A stretch of 64,000 bases of DNA, taken from Cryobacterium tagatosivorans. Lineage in GTDB: Bacteria > Actinomycetota > Actinomycetes > Actinomycetales > Microbacteriaceae. The notes under the pieces were generated by a model that saw nothing but the letters and a program-made list of their open reading frames with translations, was not told the origin of the DNA and did no database searches. The position numbers were made by a program, and so were the translations under genes. Below, in pieces: positions 52,068-61,483 of the stretch (the stretch's first letter is position 1; the number at the start of each line of letters is the position of its first letter). The DNA lies in contig NZ_SOEZ01000006.1 in NCBI RefSeq assembly GCF_004402215.1, forward strand, positions 58,536 through 122,535. Direction: 5' to 3'.

Positions 52068-53824
52068 TTCCGGCTCGCCATCACGACCGCGTCAATCACG
52101 CTGAGGCGTGGATGCAGGAATCCTTCGGGATGACCAACCGGCGCTACACGCGCAAGCAGAGACAGGAGAGCCTCGAGGTCTGCCTCCATGACGCGCTGCG
52201 CGTCATGGACAACGCCGGAGTCGACGACCTCATCCCCAAATGGCGACGCGAAGAAGGACTTGGCCCACGGGGCGCCAAGCAAATCATCAGCGAGCGCGCC
52301 GTCATCGCCCTCATGCTTGTTCAGATGCGCGTCGACGGCGACCTGCGCTTCAACAACATGGCCAACACCATCACCATGCTCACGAACTCGCAGCGCGAGC
52401 GCATGGGCATCCGCAAACACGACATCACTCAGTCAAACTGGTACGACCGCATCTGGAGCGCTGTCGAGCGCCTCCAACGCCTCGTCGACGCCTACCCCGG
52501 CCCGCGGAAGAAGCTACCCACTCCTGAGAGCTACGCGGCCATCCTTGCTGCGCGGGACCCAGAAGCTTGCGAGCGCAAGCGAGTGAGGCTCTCCCTGCTG
52601 TGCAACAGGTTGGTCGAGGGCTCCGTGCTCCTCATGCCGCGCGAACTGCGTCGACGCTTCCAAGGGAACCACGCACTGGATGCGACAAAGATTCCGCTCA
52701 ACGGCAAATACGGCGGCCCGAGTTCAGCTCGTCCGGACGGGCATCACCTGAGCGCAAGCTACGACGGCGGCTGGTGGGTACGAAACGGAAGCCACGACGG
52801 CAGCGGTTCGACCTCGCACGACAAACGCTGCTGGGCCATCGAAGCGGAAATCACCACGATGGTCGCGAACACCCCCGGCGAAGCAGCAACCTTTCCACTC
52901 CTTGCCAACGGCGTCAGCTTCCACAAGCCAGGAGCCATCAAGGGCGAAGGGCTTCGGCTCGTCGAATCACTCCTTAGCCGTGGATACATCATCGACCACT
53001 TCATCGCGGACCGCGCATACCTGCCGAACTCCGTCGCCGAAGAGCTGCAACTCCCGCTGGCCAAGTTGGGCGTGAAGCTCGTTTTCGACTACAAGGACAA
53101 GGAGCGCGGCAAGATGGCGCAGTACGAAGACCTGATTCTGGTCGGCGGTGTCTGGTACATCAACATCATGCCCAAATCCCTCATCAACGCGCACGCCCTA
53201 TACGAGCAGGCCCACGAGAAGGCCGGCAAGGACAAGGAAGCAATCCGTACCGCCAAAGAGAATCTCACCCAACGGCTCTCAGAGCGCAAGACATTCCGCA
53301 TGAAGCCGAAGGGCATCCGACGCCCGAACGGTTCGCGCCAGTTCATGTACCCAGACCCCAGTACGTACACCGTCGCCAACCCAAAGACCGGCGAACTGCT
53401 CTCCATCGACAAGAAGACCATCGTCGTTCCCTTGGCTACAGGAAAAGGCGACAAGGCACACGAAGCGGTCAAGTTCGGCCAGGAATACCCTCACGACGAA
53501 GAAAAGTGGGCTGGGTACTACGGACTCCGCAACACCGTGGAATCCCAGAACGCGTACATCAAGGACTCGTCCACCGAAGACATCGAGGACCCCAAGAAAC
53601 GTCGAGCGCGCGGTAACACCTTCGCGTCGCTCGCCGTGACCATGGCACTGGTGAGCGCGAACATCCGGAAGATTCTCACCTTTATCCGCGCGCATCTCTC
53701 ACGCGTGGAAGTGACCTCAAAGAACCGCTCGTTCGAGAACACCTACTACTCAGCCGAAGACCTGCCCAGCTACGACAACAAATCGGCCGCCACCCCACCG
53801 GAGTCGCCGCCGCCGGAGGACTAG
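52064..53824 (+). CDS. IS4-superfamily-type DDE transposase
   Basis: The 586-residue protein has a helical N-terminal domain and an RNase-H-like core with Asp206 (NHALDATKIPLNG), Asp316 (DHFIADRAYLP) and Glu493. Around Glu493 the sequence YGLRNTVESQNAYIK fits the IS4 signature Y-(2)-R-(3)-E-(6)-K exactly. The 177 residues between Asp316 and Glu493 imply the beta insertion typical of that superfamily. It starts inside the stop of the recombinase-like gene (ATGA), which is not usual for IS4 elements. A terminator-like hairpin follows. Confidence 0.78.
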   Translation: MIPARHHDRVNHAEAWMQESFGMTNRRYTRKQRQESLEVCLHDALRVMDNAGVDDLIPKWRREEGLGPRGAKQIISERAVIALMLVQMRVDGDLRFNNMANTITMLTNSQRERMGIRKHDITQSNWYDRIWSAVERLQRLVDAYPGPRKKLPTPESYAAILAARDPEACERKRVRLSLLCNRLVEGSVLLMPRELRRRFQGNHALDATKIPLNGKYGGPSSARPDGHHLSASYDGGWWVRNGSHDGSGSTSHDKRCWAIEAEITTMVANTPGEAATFPLLANGVSFHKPGAIKGEGLRLVESLLSRGYIIDHFIADRAYLPNSVAEELQLPLAKLGVKLVFDYKDKERGKMAQYEDLILVGGVWYINIMPKSLINAHALYEQAHEKAGKDKEAIRTAKENLTQRLSERKTFRMKPKGIRRPNGSRQFMYPDPSTYTVANPKTGELLSIDKKTIVVPLATGKGDKAHEAVKFGQEYPHDEEKWAGYYGLRNTVESQNAYIKDSSTEDIEDPKKRRARGNTFASLAVTMALVSANIRKILTFIRAHLSRVEVTSKNRSFENTYYSAEDLPSYDNKSAATPPESPPPED

Positions 53825-53865
53825 CCCCAGCGACACCAACAATTCTTGCTCCACCCGCGTACCGA

Positions 53866-53899
53866 ATGCTTCGCCCTGCCCAAAAGCAGGGCGAAGCAT
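53866..53899 (+). terminator. intrinsic terminator after the transposase gene
   Basis: A perfect 14-bp stem (ATGCTTCGCCCTGC at 53866-53879 with 53886-53899) has a CCAAAA loop and is followed by CATTTAAA. It begins 42 bases past the stop. Confidence 0.75.
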
Positions 53900-53951
53900 C
53901 ATTTAAACACCCGCGCACAACGAACGCATCAAATCAACGGCGCTCCGGAAT

Positions 53952-53999
53952 GAAAACCCGCACAAATAGGGCGCCGATTGGCCGAAAACCCGCACATAT
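53952..53999 (+). repeat. short direct repeats at the right end of the transposase element
   Basis: GAAAACCCGCACAAAT (53952-53967) and GAAAACCCGCACATAT (53984-53999) differ at one of 16 bases and are 32 bases apart. They lie between the transposase terminator and the tRNA-Ser gene and could be transposase or recombinase-like protein binding sites. Confidence 0.6.
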
Positions 54000-54008
54000 C
54001 CGGGCATC

Positions 54009-54056
54009 GTCGGAATTTAACGAACTCGATCGCTGAAAAAACCGAATTGGCCAGTG
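54009..54056 (+). repeat. element-end-like sequence shared with 11796-11871
   Basis: TCGGAATTTAACGAACTCG, then CGCTG, and further on GAATTGGCCAGTGC closely match the block near 11796-11871, which ends in CCAGTGCGG. Here the next base is the 3' end of tRNA-Ser. The copy at 11.8 kb has an extra unit inserted after CGCTG. Confidence 0.55.
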
Positions 54057-54147
54057 CGGAGACGGTGGGATTTGAACCCACGGTGCCCTGTGAAGGGCAC
54101 TCCACCTTAGCAGGGTGGTGCACTAAGCCGAACTATGCGACGTCTCC
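54057..54147 (-). tRNA. tRNA-Ser(GCT)
   Basis: The reverse complement folds into a class II tRNA: acceptor GGAGACG/CGTCTCC, anticodon arm CCACC-CTGCTAA-GGTGG with anticodon GCT, a long variable arm (TGCCCTTCACAGGGCA) and T-arm GTGGGTTCAAATCCCAC. It reads serine AGC/AGU codons. Its 3' end abuts the repeat-rich end of the transposase element. Confidence 0.95.
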
Positions 54148-54234
54148 TTGGTGCTTGCGCGCAAACACACGAGAGCAATCATAACCGCACTGACGGCATC
54201 CGGAGGAATCGAGGCCCGGATGCCGCCGGCCGGC

Positions 54235-55473
54235 CTACTGGTTGTTGAGCGTGCGGCCGACCGAGCAGGTGAACTCGCCGGCTGTCTGGCCGGTGGCCGT
54301 GTCGGGGAGCACCGTGACCGGGGCGCCCGGGGTCGGGGTGGGCGTGGCGGTGGGGGCGGGCGTCGCCGGGGCGTTCGGGTCCACTGTCGCGCCCCGGCCG
54401 GTGGAGCCGCCGAGCTGGAGCGGCTGGTCGGAGGCGACGGCCGTGAACAGGTCGTCGAAGTCCGGCTGGATCGGGATGACGCCGCTGTCGACGTTGCCCG
54501 TGGGCACCTGCACGAAGATCACCTTGTTCAGGTCGATGTCCTTGAGCGCCAGCGCGATCGAGATCAGCGTGTCGACGTTGTTCAGGCTCGTCGACAGCTG
54601 CATGTTCGCCGTCGCCGCCTTGGCGAGCGAGTACACCTTGGTCGGGTCGGAGAGGGTCGCGGAGCTCTTGATCGTGCGCAGCAGGGCCGACATAAAGACC
54701 TGCTGGTTGTTGATGCGGGTCAGGTCGCTGCCGTCGCCGATGCCGTGGCGGGTGCGCAGGAACTGGAGGGCGGCCAGGCCCTGCAGGGTGTGCTTGCCGG
54801 CCTTGAGGTAGGTGTCGGTGTGCTTGTCCTCGATGTCCTCGGCGACGCAGACCTCGACGCCGCCGACGGCGGTCGACATGGCCATCACGCCGCTGAACTG
54901 CACCTCGGCCGCGTAGGGGATCTTCAGCCCGGTGAGCGCCTCGACCGTGAGCACGGTGCAGGCGAGCCCGCCGTAGGTGAGCGTGGTGTTGATCTTCTGG
55001 CTGCTCATCGCGTCGTAGGTGCCGCCCTTGCCGTCCGGGCAGCCGGGAATGGGCACGTACATGTCGCGGGGGAAGCTGATCACCGAGGCGTTGCTGTGGT
55101 CCTCGGAGATGTGCAGCAGCATCGTCACGTCGTTGAGGTCGCCGGTGGCGTCTTCGGCGCCGAAGACCGCCGGCTGGCCCTTGCGGCTGTCGCTGCCGAC
55201 CAGCAGCAGGTTCACGCCGCCCTTGATGGCGCTGAATTCCTGGGCGGGCTTGCCCTTGACCTCGTTCTCGAGGTGGACGCCGGGCTTGACGCTGGACGCG
55301 ACGTCGTAGGCCGCGATCGCGGCGACGGACACGCTGCTGACCATGAGCACGGCCAGGGCGGCCGCGAGGAACTTGAACACGGTCGTGACCGGGTTGGACT
55401 TCTTCAGCCGGCCGTGCCGGGCGAGGGTACTCAGCTTCGATCGCGAAGAGCGGGGGCGCAACTGGTCGCTCAC
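54235..55473 (-). CDS. LytR-CpsA-Psr (LCP) family cell-wall glycopolymer ligase
   Basis: The 412-residue protein has a basic cytoplasmic N-terminus, one membrane span (FKFLAAALAVLMVSSVSVAA) and the LCP domain with NLLLVGSDSRKG, SFPRDMYVPIPG and LQFLRTRHGIGDGSDLTRIN. These are the conserved Asp/Arg positions that bind the polyprenyl pyrophosphate donor. A Pro/Thr-rich tail follows. LCP enzymes attach glycopolymers to peptidoglycan outside the cell. I chose GTG 55473, which has GAAGGGAAC just upstream; ATG 55491 is the alternative. The open frame runs into a tRNA gene, which sets the limit. Confidence 0.92.
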   Translation of the reverse strand: MSDQLRPRSSRSKLSTLARHGRLKKSNPVTTVFKFLAAALAVLMVSSVSVAAIAAYDVASSVKPGVHLENEVKGKPAQEFSAIKGGVNLLLVGSDSRKGQPAVFGAEDATGDLNDVTMLLHISEDHSNASVISFPRDMYVPIPGCPDGKGGTYDAMSSQKINTTLTYGGLACTVLTVEALTGLKIPYAAEVQFSGVMAMSTAVGGVEVCVAEDIEDKHTDTYLKAGKHTLQGLAALQFLRTRHGIGDGSDLTRINNQQVFMSALLRTIKSSATLSDPTKVYSLAKAATANMQLSTSLNNVDTLISIALALKDIDLNKVIFVQVPTGNVDSGVIPIQPDFDDLFTAVASDQPLQLGGSTGRGATVDPNAPATPAPTATPTPTPGAPVTVLPDTATGQTAGEFTCSVGRTLNNQ

Positions 55474-55516
55474 TCTGTTCCCTTCGTTCATGGCCGGCGG
55501 TGACACCTCACAATGC

Positions 55517-55600
55517 GGAGGGCGTGGGATTCGAACCCACGAGACATTTCTGCCCACCAGTTTTCAAGACTGGCTCCATCGGCCGCTCGGACAGCCCTCC
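55517..55600 (-). tRNA. tRNA-Ser(TGA)
   Basis: The reverse complement gives acceptor GGAGGGC/GCCCTCC, anticodon arm CCAGT-CTTGAAA-ACTGG with anticodon TGA, a long variable arm and T-arm CGTGGGTTCGAATCCCACG. It reads UCA and related serine codons. It lies 44 bases upstream of the LCP start on the same strand. Confidence 0.95.
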
Positions 55601-55687
55601 CGGTTCGCGAACGAACAAGGCCCGATTCTAGCCGATGGCCGACTCTCCAGAATGACAGGACTACCTGAAAACCGGCTGGAAGAGGCT

Positions 55688-56491
55688 CTAGAGCGTGCCG
55701 AGCACGAGCGCGAGACCGTCGTCGAGCACCGACGCCGTGATCTCGCCGGCCGCCCGGATCACATCGTCGGGGGCCTGGCCCATGGCCACGCCCCGGCCCG
55801 AGACGGATGCCCAGAGCAGCAGGTCGATATCGTTGCGTCCGTCGCCGACCGCCATCACCCGGCTGCGCGGAATCCCGACTTCCTCGCGCACCCGTTCCAT
55901 CGCCGTGGCCTTGTTCACGCCGTCCGGAGCGATGTCGAGCCAGGCCGTCCAGCCGATCGCGTAGCTGACCCGGTTGAGGCCCATCTTCTCGACCACCTGG
56001 AGGAACTCCTCCATGTCGTGGTCGGGTGAAATGACGACCACCCGGGTGGCGGCGTGCCGGAGCAGTTCGTCGAAGTCGACGTGTTCGCTGTCCAGGCCGA
56101 TCGTGGCATCCGGGAAGGGTTCGGTGTACCGGTAGTAGCCGTGCTCGTCTTCCACCGCGTAGCGCGCGCCGGTCAGGTGCGAGCGGATCGAGGTCAGCAC
56201 GTCGGTCGGGTCGAAGGTCTCGACCCATTCCCGGCGGTATCCGGTGGGCGCATCCCGGTCGCGGTGGAGCGTGATCGCGCCGTTCGAGCAGACGACGAAC
56301 CGGGGTGCGATGTCGAGGCGTTCGAGCACGGGCAGGGTGGCGGAGGCGGAGCGCCCCGTCGCCAGCATGACCTCGTGGCCGGCATAGGTGAGCCGCTGGA
56401 TCTGCTCGAGCACGGCATCGCTGATCGTGCCGTCCTCGTGCATGGTGGTGCCGTCGATGTCGAGGGCGACCAGCCACGGCGCGTCGGTCAC
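55688..56491 (-). CDS. HAD superfamily phosphatase (Cof-type)
   Basis: The 267-residue protein has HAD motif [12 protein letters not shown], motif [10 protein letters not shown], the Lys of motif III ([11 protein letters not shown]) and motif [14 protein letters not shown]. The large cap domain marks the Cof/YidA subgroup of sugar-phosphate phosphatases. The GTG start at 56491 overlaps the stop of serS (GTGA), so it is expressed with seryl-tRNA synthetase. Substrates of such enzymes are broad; no specific role is inferred. Confidence 0.9.
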   Translation of the reverse strand: MTDAPWLVALDIDGTTMHEDGTISDAVLEQIQRLTYAGHEVMLATGRSASATLPVLERLDIAPRFVVCSNGAITLHRDRDAPTGYRREWVETFDPTDVLTSIRSHLTGARYAVEDEHGYYRYTEPFPDATIGLDSEHVDFDELLRHAATRVVVISPDHDMEEFLQVVEKMGLNRVSYAIGWTAWLDIAPDGVNKATAMERVREEVGIPRSRVMAVGDGRNDIDLLLWASVSGRGVAMGQAPDDVIRAAGEITASVLDDGLALVLGTL

Positions 56492-57759
56492 GGCCGGCTC
56501 ACCGGTTCGAGCAGCTCGAGGCCGCCGAGGTAGGGCCGGAGCGCGACGGGAACCCGCACGGATCCGTCGGCCTGCTGGTGGGTCTCGAGCAGTGCGACGA
56601 TCCACCGGGTCGTGGCCAGGGTGCCGTTGAGGGTCGCGACCGGCGCGGTCTTGCCGGACTCCGTGCGGTAGCGGATGTCGAGGCGGCGGGCCTGGTAGGT
56701 GGTGCAGTTGCTCGTGCTGGTCAGCTCGCGGTAGGCGCCCTGGGTGGGCACCCACGCCTCGATGTCGAACTTGCGGGCGGCGCTGGAGCCGAGGTCGCCG
56801 GCGGCGACGTCGATGACCCGGTAGCTCAGCCCGAGGGCCTGGAGCATGTCCTCCTGCAGCGCGACGAGACGGTCGTGCTCGGCCTCGGCGTCGTCGGGGA
56901 GCACGTAGGCGAACATCTCCAGCTTGTTGAACTGGTGCACCCGGATGATGCCGCGGGTGTCCTTGCCGCCGGAGCCGGCCTCGCGGCGGTAGCAGGTCGA
57001 CCAGCCGGCGTAGCGGAGCGGCTCGGCCGAGAGGTCGAGGATTTCGTCCTTGTGGTAGCCGGCGAGCGCGACCTCGCTGGTGCCGGTGAGGTAGAGGTCG
57101 TCGCCGGGCAGGTAATAGACCTCGTCGTTGTGCTCACCGAGGAACCCGGTGCCGTCCATGATCTCCGGCCGCACCAGCGTCGGCGTGATCAGGGGGACGA
57201 AGCCGGCCGAGAGCGCGTGGTCGAGCGCCATGTTCATCAGGGCGATCTCGAGCCGCGCGCCGATCCCGCGCAGGAAGTAGAAGCGCGATCCGGACACCTT
57301 GGCGCCGCGGGCCATGTCGATGGCGCCGAGCAGCTCGCCCAGCTCCAGGTGGTCGCGTGGTTCGAAGTCGAAGGTGGGGGTCTGCCCGTGCGTGCGCAGG
57401 GTGCTGAAGTTCTCCTCGCCGCCCGCCGGCACGCCGTCGATGACCGGGTTGGCGATGGTGCGCACGATCGTGGTGAAGCGCGCCTCGGCATCCGTCGCGG
57501 CCGCACCGGCCGCCTTGACCTCGGCGGCCAGGCTCTGCGCCTCGGCGACGAGCGCCTTCTTCTCCTCGGGAGGGGCCGAGGCGACGCGCTTGCCGAACTG
57601 GTTCTGCGAGGCACGCAGGGCCTCGAAGGAGGTGATCGCCGCCCGGCGGGCCGCGTCGGCGGCCAGCGCGGAATCGACCGCCTCCACGGAGTCGCCGCGC
57701 GCCTCCTGCGAACGCTTGATGAGCTCAGGATTCTCGCGCAACAACACCGGATCAATCAC
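56488..57759 (-). CDS. serS: seryl-tRNA synthetase
   Basis: The 423-residue class II synthetase begins [18 protein letters not shown], with the N-terminal coiled-coil arm that grips the long variable arm of tRNA-Ser. It has motif 2 around [34 protein letters not shown], and motif 3 [19 protein letters not shown]. It charges tRNA-Ser with serine, and two of its substrate tRNAs are encoded within 3.5 kb. Length is normal. Confidence 0.97.
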   Translation of the reverse strand: MIDPVLLRENPELIKRSQEARGDSVEAVDSALAADAARRAAITSFEALRASQNQFGKRVASAPPEEKKALVAEAQSLAAEVKAAGAAATDAEARFTTIVRTIANPVIDGVPAGGEENFSTLRTHGQTPTFDFEPRDHLELGELLGAIDMARGAKVSGSRFYFLRGIGARLEIALMNMALDHALSAGFVPLITPTLVRPEIMDGTGFLGEHNDEVYYLPGDDLYLTGTSEVALAGYHKDEILDLSAEPLRYAGWSTCYRREAGSGGKDTRGIIRVHQFNKLEMFAYVLPDDAEAEHDRLVALQEDMLQALGLSYRVIDVAAGDLGSSAARKFDIEAWVPTQGAYRELTSTSNCTTYQARRLDIRYRTESGKTAPVATLNGTLATTRWIVALLETHQQADGSVRVPVALRPYLGGLELLEPVSRP

Positions 57760-57808
57760 AACATCGAGTCTACAAGCGCGAACCGGGGCGGCTTGCTAGC
57801 CTTGCACC

Positions 57809-58813
57809 GTGGCAGCCTCCGGTCAGACCCGCACCGACCGGTACGCCGTCGTCGTCTACAACCCGACCAGGGTCGACCTGGCCCGGCTCCGGCGGAGCGT
57901 GCAGGCCGCCCAGGCCGCGGCGGGCTGGGCCCCCAGCCTGTGGTTCGAAACCAGCGCGGCGGATTCCGGACACGAGGCCGCCCGCCGCGCCGTGCGCCGC
58001 GGGGCGTCCCTCGTGATCGCCGCCGGGGGTGACGGCACCGTGCGGGCGGTCGCCGAGGCGCTCCGCGACACGGGGGTGAGCCTGGCGATCGTGCCGCTGG
58101 GCACCGGCAACCTGCTCGCGCGGAACCTGCTCCTGCCGCTGGGCAGCATCGACGCGGCCGCCGCCATCGCGTTCTCCGGGATCGACAAGCCCGTCGACGT
58201 CGGCGTCGCCGAGATGACCACCCCCGACGGCCGGACCATCGAGCACGCCTTCGTCGTGATGGCCGGGGTGGGCCTCGACGCGGAGATGATCGCCAAGACC
58301 CGGCCGGGGCTGAAGAAGCAAGTCGGCTGGTTCGCCTACGTCGACGCCGGTGCCCGGGTGATCCCCCGGGCCGAACCCTTCCACATCGACTACAGCCTCG
58401 ACGGCCGCCCCGAGCGGCACGCACACATCAGCACGATCCTCGTCGCGAACTGCGGCACCCTGACCGGGAACATGCTGTTCCTGCCCGACGCCCGGCTCGA
58501 CGACGGCGTCCTCGACACGGCGATCATGCAGGTCAAGGGGATTCTCGGCTGGTTCAGGATCTGGCTGCGCGTGATGTGGGAGAACGGCGTGCTGCGCCGC
58601 TCGGCGACGGGCCGCGAGGTGATCCGCCTGCGCGAGAAGGGGAACGAGCGCACGATGAAGACGCTCCGGAGCACGGACATCCGGATCAGGCCGGACAGCC
58701 CGCAGCCGCTCGAACTCGACGGGGACGAATTCGGGCTGGTGAGCTCGGTGTTCCTCCGCTCGGACCCGCAGGCGCTGGCCGTGCGGGTGCCCGCCTGGTC
58801 CCCCGCCGCCTAG
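57809..58813 (+). CDS. diacylglycerol kinase-family lipid kinase
   Basis: The 334-residue protein has the DAGK catalytic motif VIAAGGDGTVRAV (GGDGT at 73-77) and LGTGNLLARNLLLP, plus a beta-rich C-terminal domain (PLELDGDEF near the end), as in YegS/DgkB-type kinases. It would phosphorylate diacylglycerol or a related lipid at the membrane. The GTG at 57809 is divergent from serS by 49 bases. Specific lipid substrate is unknown. Confidence 0.9.
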   Translation: MAASGQTRTDRYAVVVYNPTRVDLARLRRSVQAAQAAAGWAPSLWFETSAADSGHEAARRAVRRGASLVIAAGGDGTVRAVAEALRDTGVSLAIVPLGTGNLLARNLLLPLGSIDAAAAIAFSGIDKPVDVGVAEMTTPDGRTIEHAFVVMAGVGLDAEMIAKTRPGLKKQVGWFAYVDAGARVIPRAEPFHIDYSLDGRPERHAHISTILVANCGTLTGNMLFLPDARLDDGVLDTAIMQVKGILGWFRIWLRVMWENGVLRRSATGREVIRLREKGNERTMKTLRSTDIRIRPDSPQPLELDGDEFGLVSSVFLRSDPQALAVRVPAWSPAA

Positions 58814-58818
58814 TTTCC

Positions 58819-58885
58819 CCCCGCGAAACCGCAGTTGTGCGCCTTATTCGGGCGTTTTAACGCGCACAACTGCGGTTTCGCGGGG
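58819..58885. terminator. large inverted repeat between convergent genes
   Basis: A perfect 24-bp stem (58819-58842 with 58862-58885) has a 19-base loop. It lies 6 bases after the lipid kinase stop and 8 bases before the pheA stop, so it would act as a shared terminator for both. The stem is unusually long and carries an AT-rich centre, so a repeated palindromic element is another reading. Confidence 0.8.
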
Positions 58886-58892
58886 AGGGGGG

Positions 58893-59822
58893 TTAGGGGA
58901 GGAGGGTGCGGAGCCAGGTGCGGGCCTCGATGAAGATCTCGTCTTCGTAGCGGGAGGTGAACTCGATCGGCTGCTTGTCCGCACGGGGGTAGGAGCCGAG
59001 GAAGATCACGTTCGGGCTCGAGCGGCGCAGGCCGAGCAGGGCGTCGGCGACACGCTCGTCGAGGATGTGCCCGTCGGCGTCGATCACGAAGCGGTAGCGG
59101 CCGAGGGCGTCGCCGATCGGCCGCGACTGGATCAGGCTGAGGTTGACCCCGCGGGTGGCGAACTGTTCGAGCATCTCGAGCAGCGCGCCCGACCGGTCCT
59201 CCGGCAACTCGACGATCACGCTCGTCTTGTCGGCGCCGGTCCTCGCCGGGAGCGCCGTCGTCAGGCTGACCAGCACGAACCGGGTCACCGCGTTGGGGTT
59301 GTCGCCGATGTCCGTGGCCAGCACGTCCAGGTCGTGGTGCTTCTCGATGCCGGGCGGGGCGATCGCGGCATCCGCCTGGCTGTTTTCGAAGAGGGAGGCC
59401 GCGGCGGCGACGTTGCTCGAGGCCGGGATGTGCCCGTGGTGCGGCAGGGCGGCTTCGAGCCAGGTGCGGCACTGCGCGTAGGCGACCGGATGTGCGTTGA
59501 TCACCCGCACATCGGCCAGCGCGGTGCCGGGCCGGGCGACGAGGACGAAGTTCACCGGGACGAGGTATTCGCCGATGATCCGCAGGTTCGGCGCGCCGGC
59601 GAGGGCATCCTGGGTGGCGGAGACACCGCCGTCGACCGAGTTCTCGATCGCGATCATCGCGGCGACGCTGCGCCCGGTGAGGACATCGGCGAGGGCCTCG
59701 CCCACGTTGTTGACGGCGCGCCACGGCTTGCCCTGCGCTTCGGGCACCTGGGCCAGGGCGGCCTCCGTGAAGGTGCCCACCGGCCCCAGGAAGCTGTAGG
59801 TGACATTAGGGGACTCGGCCAT
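58893..59822 (-). CDS. pheA: prephenate dehydratase
   Basis: The 309-residue protein opens with YSFLGPVGTFTEAAL and has AAMIAIENSVDGGVSATQDA and TRFVLVS, the prephenate dehydratase catalytic domain. A C-terminal ACT domain follows (IVELPEDRSGALLEMLEQFA, NLSLIQSRPIGDALGRYRF) that senses phenylalanine. It makes phenylpyruvate in phenylalanine biosynthesis. It is monofunctional; no chorismate mutase domain is attached. ATG 59822 is divergent from pgm. Confidence 0.95.
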   Translation of the reverse strand: MAESPNVTYSFLGPVGTFTEAALAQVPEAQGKPWRAVNNVGEALADVLTGRSVAAMIAIENSVDGGVSATQDALAGAPNLRIIGEYLVPVNFVLVARPGTALADVRVINAHPVAYAQCRTWLEAALPHHGHIPASSNVAAAASLFENSQADAAIAPPGIEKHHDLDVLATDIGDNPNAVTRFVLVSLTTALPARTGADKTSVIVELPEDRSGALLEMLEQFATRGVNLSLIQSRPIGDALGRYRFVIDADGHILDERVADALLGLRRSSPNVIFLGSYPRADKQPIEFTSRYEDEIFIEARTWLRTLLP

Positions 59823-59857
59823 GGCTCACAGCCTAGTTGCAGTGCCAAGATGGGGGC

Positions 59858-61474
59858 ATGAACGAACGTGCGGGAACCCCGGCCCAGGACTCAGATCTCA
59901 TCGACGCGGAGGCTCTGGTCAGCGCCTACTACTCGCTGAAACCGGATGTCTCCATCCCGGCTCAGCGGGTCGTCTTCGGCACCTCGGGGCATCGCGGCAG
60001 CTCGCTCAACCTCGCGTTCAACGAGGACCACATCATCGCCACGACCCAGGCGATCGTCGAATACCGCGCCGCCCAGGGCATCACAGGGCCGCTGTTCATC
60101 GGCACCGACCCGCACGCGCTCAGCGCCCCCGCGTACACGACGGCCCTCGAGGTGCTCGTGGCCAACGGCGTGCGCGCCCTGGTCGACGAGTTCGACGACT
60201 ACGTGCCGACGCCGGCCCTGTCGCACGCGATCCTCGCCTACAACCGAGCGGGGAACGGCGACGAGGCCGACGGCATCGTCGTGACGCCCAGCCACAACCC
60301 GCCCTCGGACGGCGGCTTCAAGTACAACCCGCCGCACGGCGGACCCGCCGACAGCGACGCCACCTCCTGGATCGCGAACCGGGCCAACGAGCTCATCGCG
60401 GGCGGGCTCCGGGACGTGAAGATGAGCGAGCCGAGCGCCGTGGAGACGTACGACTTCCGCGGGAACTACGTGAACGACCTCGAGAACATCATCGACATGA
60501 AGGCGATCAAGGCCAGCGGCATCCGGATCGGCGCCGACCCGCTCGGCGGCGCGAGCGTGGGCTACTGGGGCGCGATCCGCGACCGGTACGAGCTCAACCT
60601 GACCGTCGTCAACCCGAAGGTCGACCCGACCTGGCGGTTCATGACCCTGGACTGGGACGGCAAGATCCGGATGGATCCCTCGAGCCCGTCGGCGATGGCA
60701 TCCGTGCTCGCCCACAAGGACGACTACGACATCCTCACCGGCAACGACGCCGACGCCGACCGGCACGGGATCGTCACTCCGGATGAGGGGCTGATGAACC
60801 CGAACCACTTCCTGGCCGTCGCCATCGACTACCTGTACAGCCACCGCGACGGCTGGCGAGCGGATGCCCGGGTCGGCAAGACCCTCGTCTCGTCGACGAT
60901 GATCGACCGCGTCGCCGGGTTCCTCGGCCGGGAACTCTGGGAGGTTCCGGTCGGCTTCAAGTGGTTCGTCCCCGGCCTGATCGACGGCTCGGTCGCGTTC
61001 GGCGGCGAGGAGAGCGCCGGCGCCAGCTTCGTGCGCTTCGACGGCACGGTCTGGACCACGGACAAGGACGGCATCCTGCTCGCCCTGCTCGCCTCGGAGA
61101 TCCTCGCGGTGACCGGCAAAACCCCGAGCCAGCGCTATGCCGAACTCGCCGAGCACTTCGGCGCTCCGTCGTACGCCCGGGTGGATGCCGCGGCGACGCC
61201 GGCGCAGAAGGCCCAGCTGGGCAGGCTCGACGGTGACGCCATCACCGCCACCGAGCTGGCCGGCGAGAAGATCATCGCCAAGCTCAGTCACGCCCCCGGC
61301 AACGGCGCCGCCATCGGCGGGGTGAAGGTCGTCACCGAGAACGCGTGGTTCGCGGCCCGGCCGAGCGGCACGGAAGACGTCTACAAGATCTACGCCGAGT
61401 CGTTCAAAGGCCCGGAGCACCTGAAGCAGGTTCAGGTCGAGGCGAAGGCCATCGTCGACGCGGCGATCGCCTGA
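59858..61474 (+). CDS. pgm: phosphoglucomutase (alpha-D-glucose phosphate-specific)
   Basis: The 538-residue enzyme has the N-terminal [13 protein letters not shown], the phosphoserine loop [13 protein letters not shown] with Ser145, the metal site [10 protein letters not shown], the sugar loop GGEESAG and a C-terminal phosphate site [14 protein letters not shown]. It interconverts glucose 1- and 6-phosphate. ATG 59858 is chosen over an in-frame TTG seven codons earlier. Length fits the bacterial Pgm group rather than ManB. Confidence 0.95.
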   Translation: MNERAGTPAQDSDLIDAEALVSAYYSLKPDVSIPAQRVVFGTSGHRGSSLNLAFNEDHIIATTQAIVEYRAAQGITGPLFIGTDPHALSAPAYTTALEVLVANGVRALVDEFDDYVPTPALSHAILAYNRAGNGDEADGIVVTPSHNPPSDGGFKYNPPHGGPADSDATSWIANRANELIAGGLRDVKMSEPSAVETYDFRGNYVNDLENIIDMKAIKASGIRIGADPLGGASVGYWGAIRDRYELNLTVVNPKVDPTWRFMTLDWDGKIRMDPSSPSAMASVLAHKDDYDILTGNDADADRHGIVTPDEGLMNPNHFLAVAIDYLYSHRDGWRADARVGKTLVSSTMIDRVAGFLGRELWEVPVGFKWFVPGLIDGSVAFGGEESAGASFVRFDGTVWTTDKDGILLALLASEILAVTGKTPSQRYAELAEHFGAPSYARVDAAATPAQKAQLGRLDGDAITATELAGEKIIAKLSHAPGNGAAIGGVKVVTENAWFAARPSGTEDVYKIYAESFKGPEHLKQVQVEAKAIVDAAIA

Positions 61475-61483
61475 TCTCGAGCG

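Noticed and set aside
53952..53999. Possible CRISPR-like repeat pair
   Set aside because: Only two 16-base copies with a 16-base spacer, no cas genes and no array; better read as element-end sites.
54148..55503. 451-codon plus-strand open frame
   Set aside because: It is the antisense shadow of the LCP gene; its translation is rich in Arg/Gly/Val repeats and has no family features.
59891..61420. 509-codon minus-strand open frame
   Set aside because: Antisense shadow of pgm in high-GC DNA, with low-complexity Val/Asp/Arg content.
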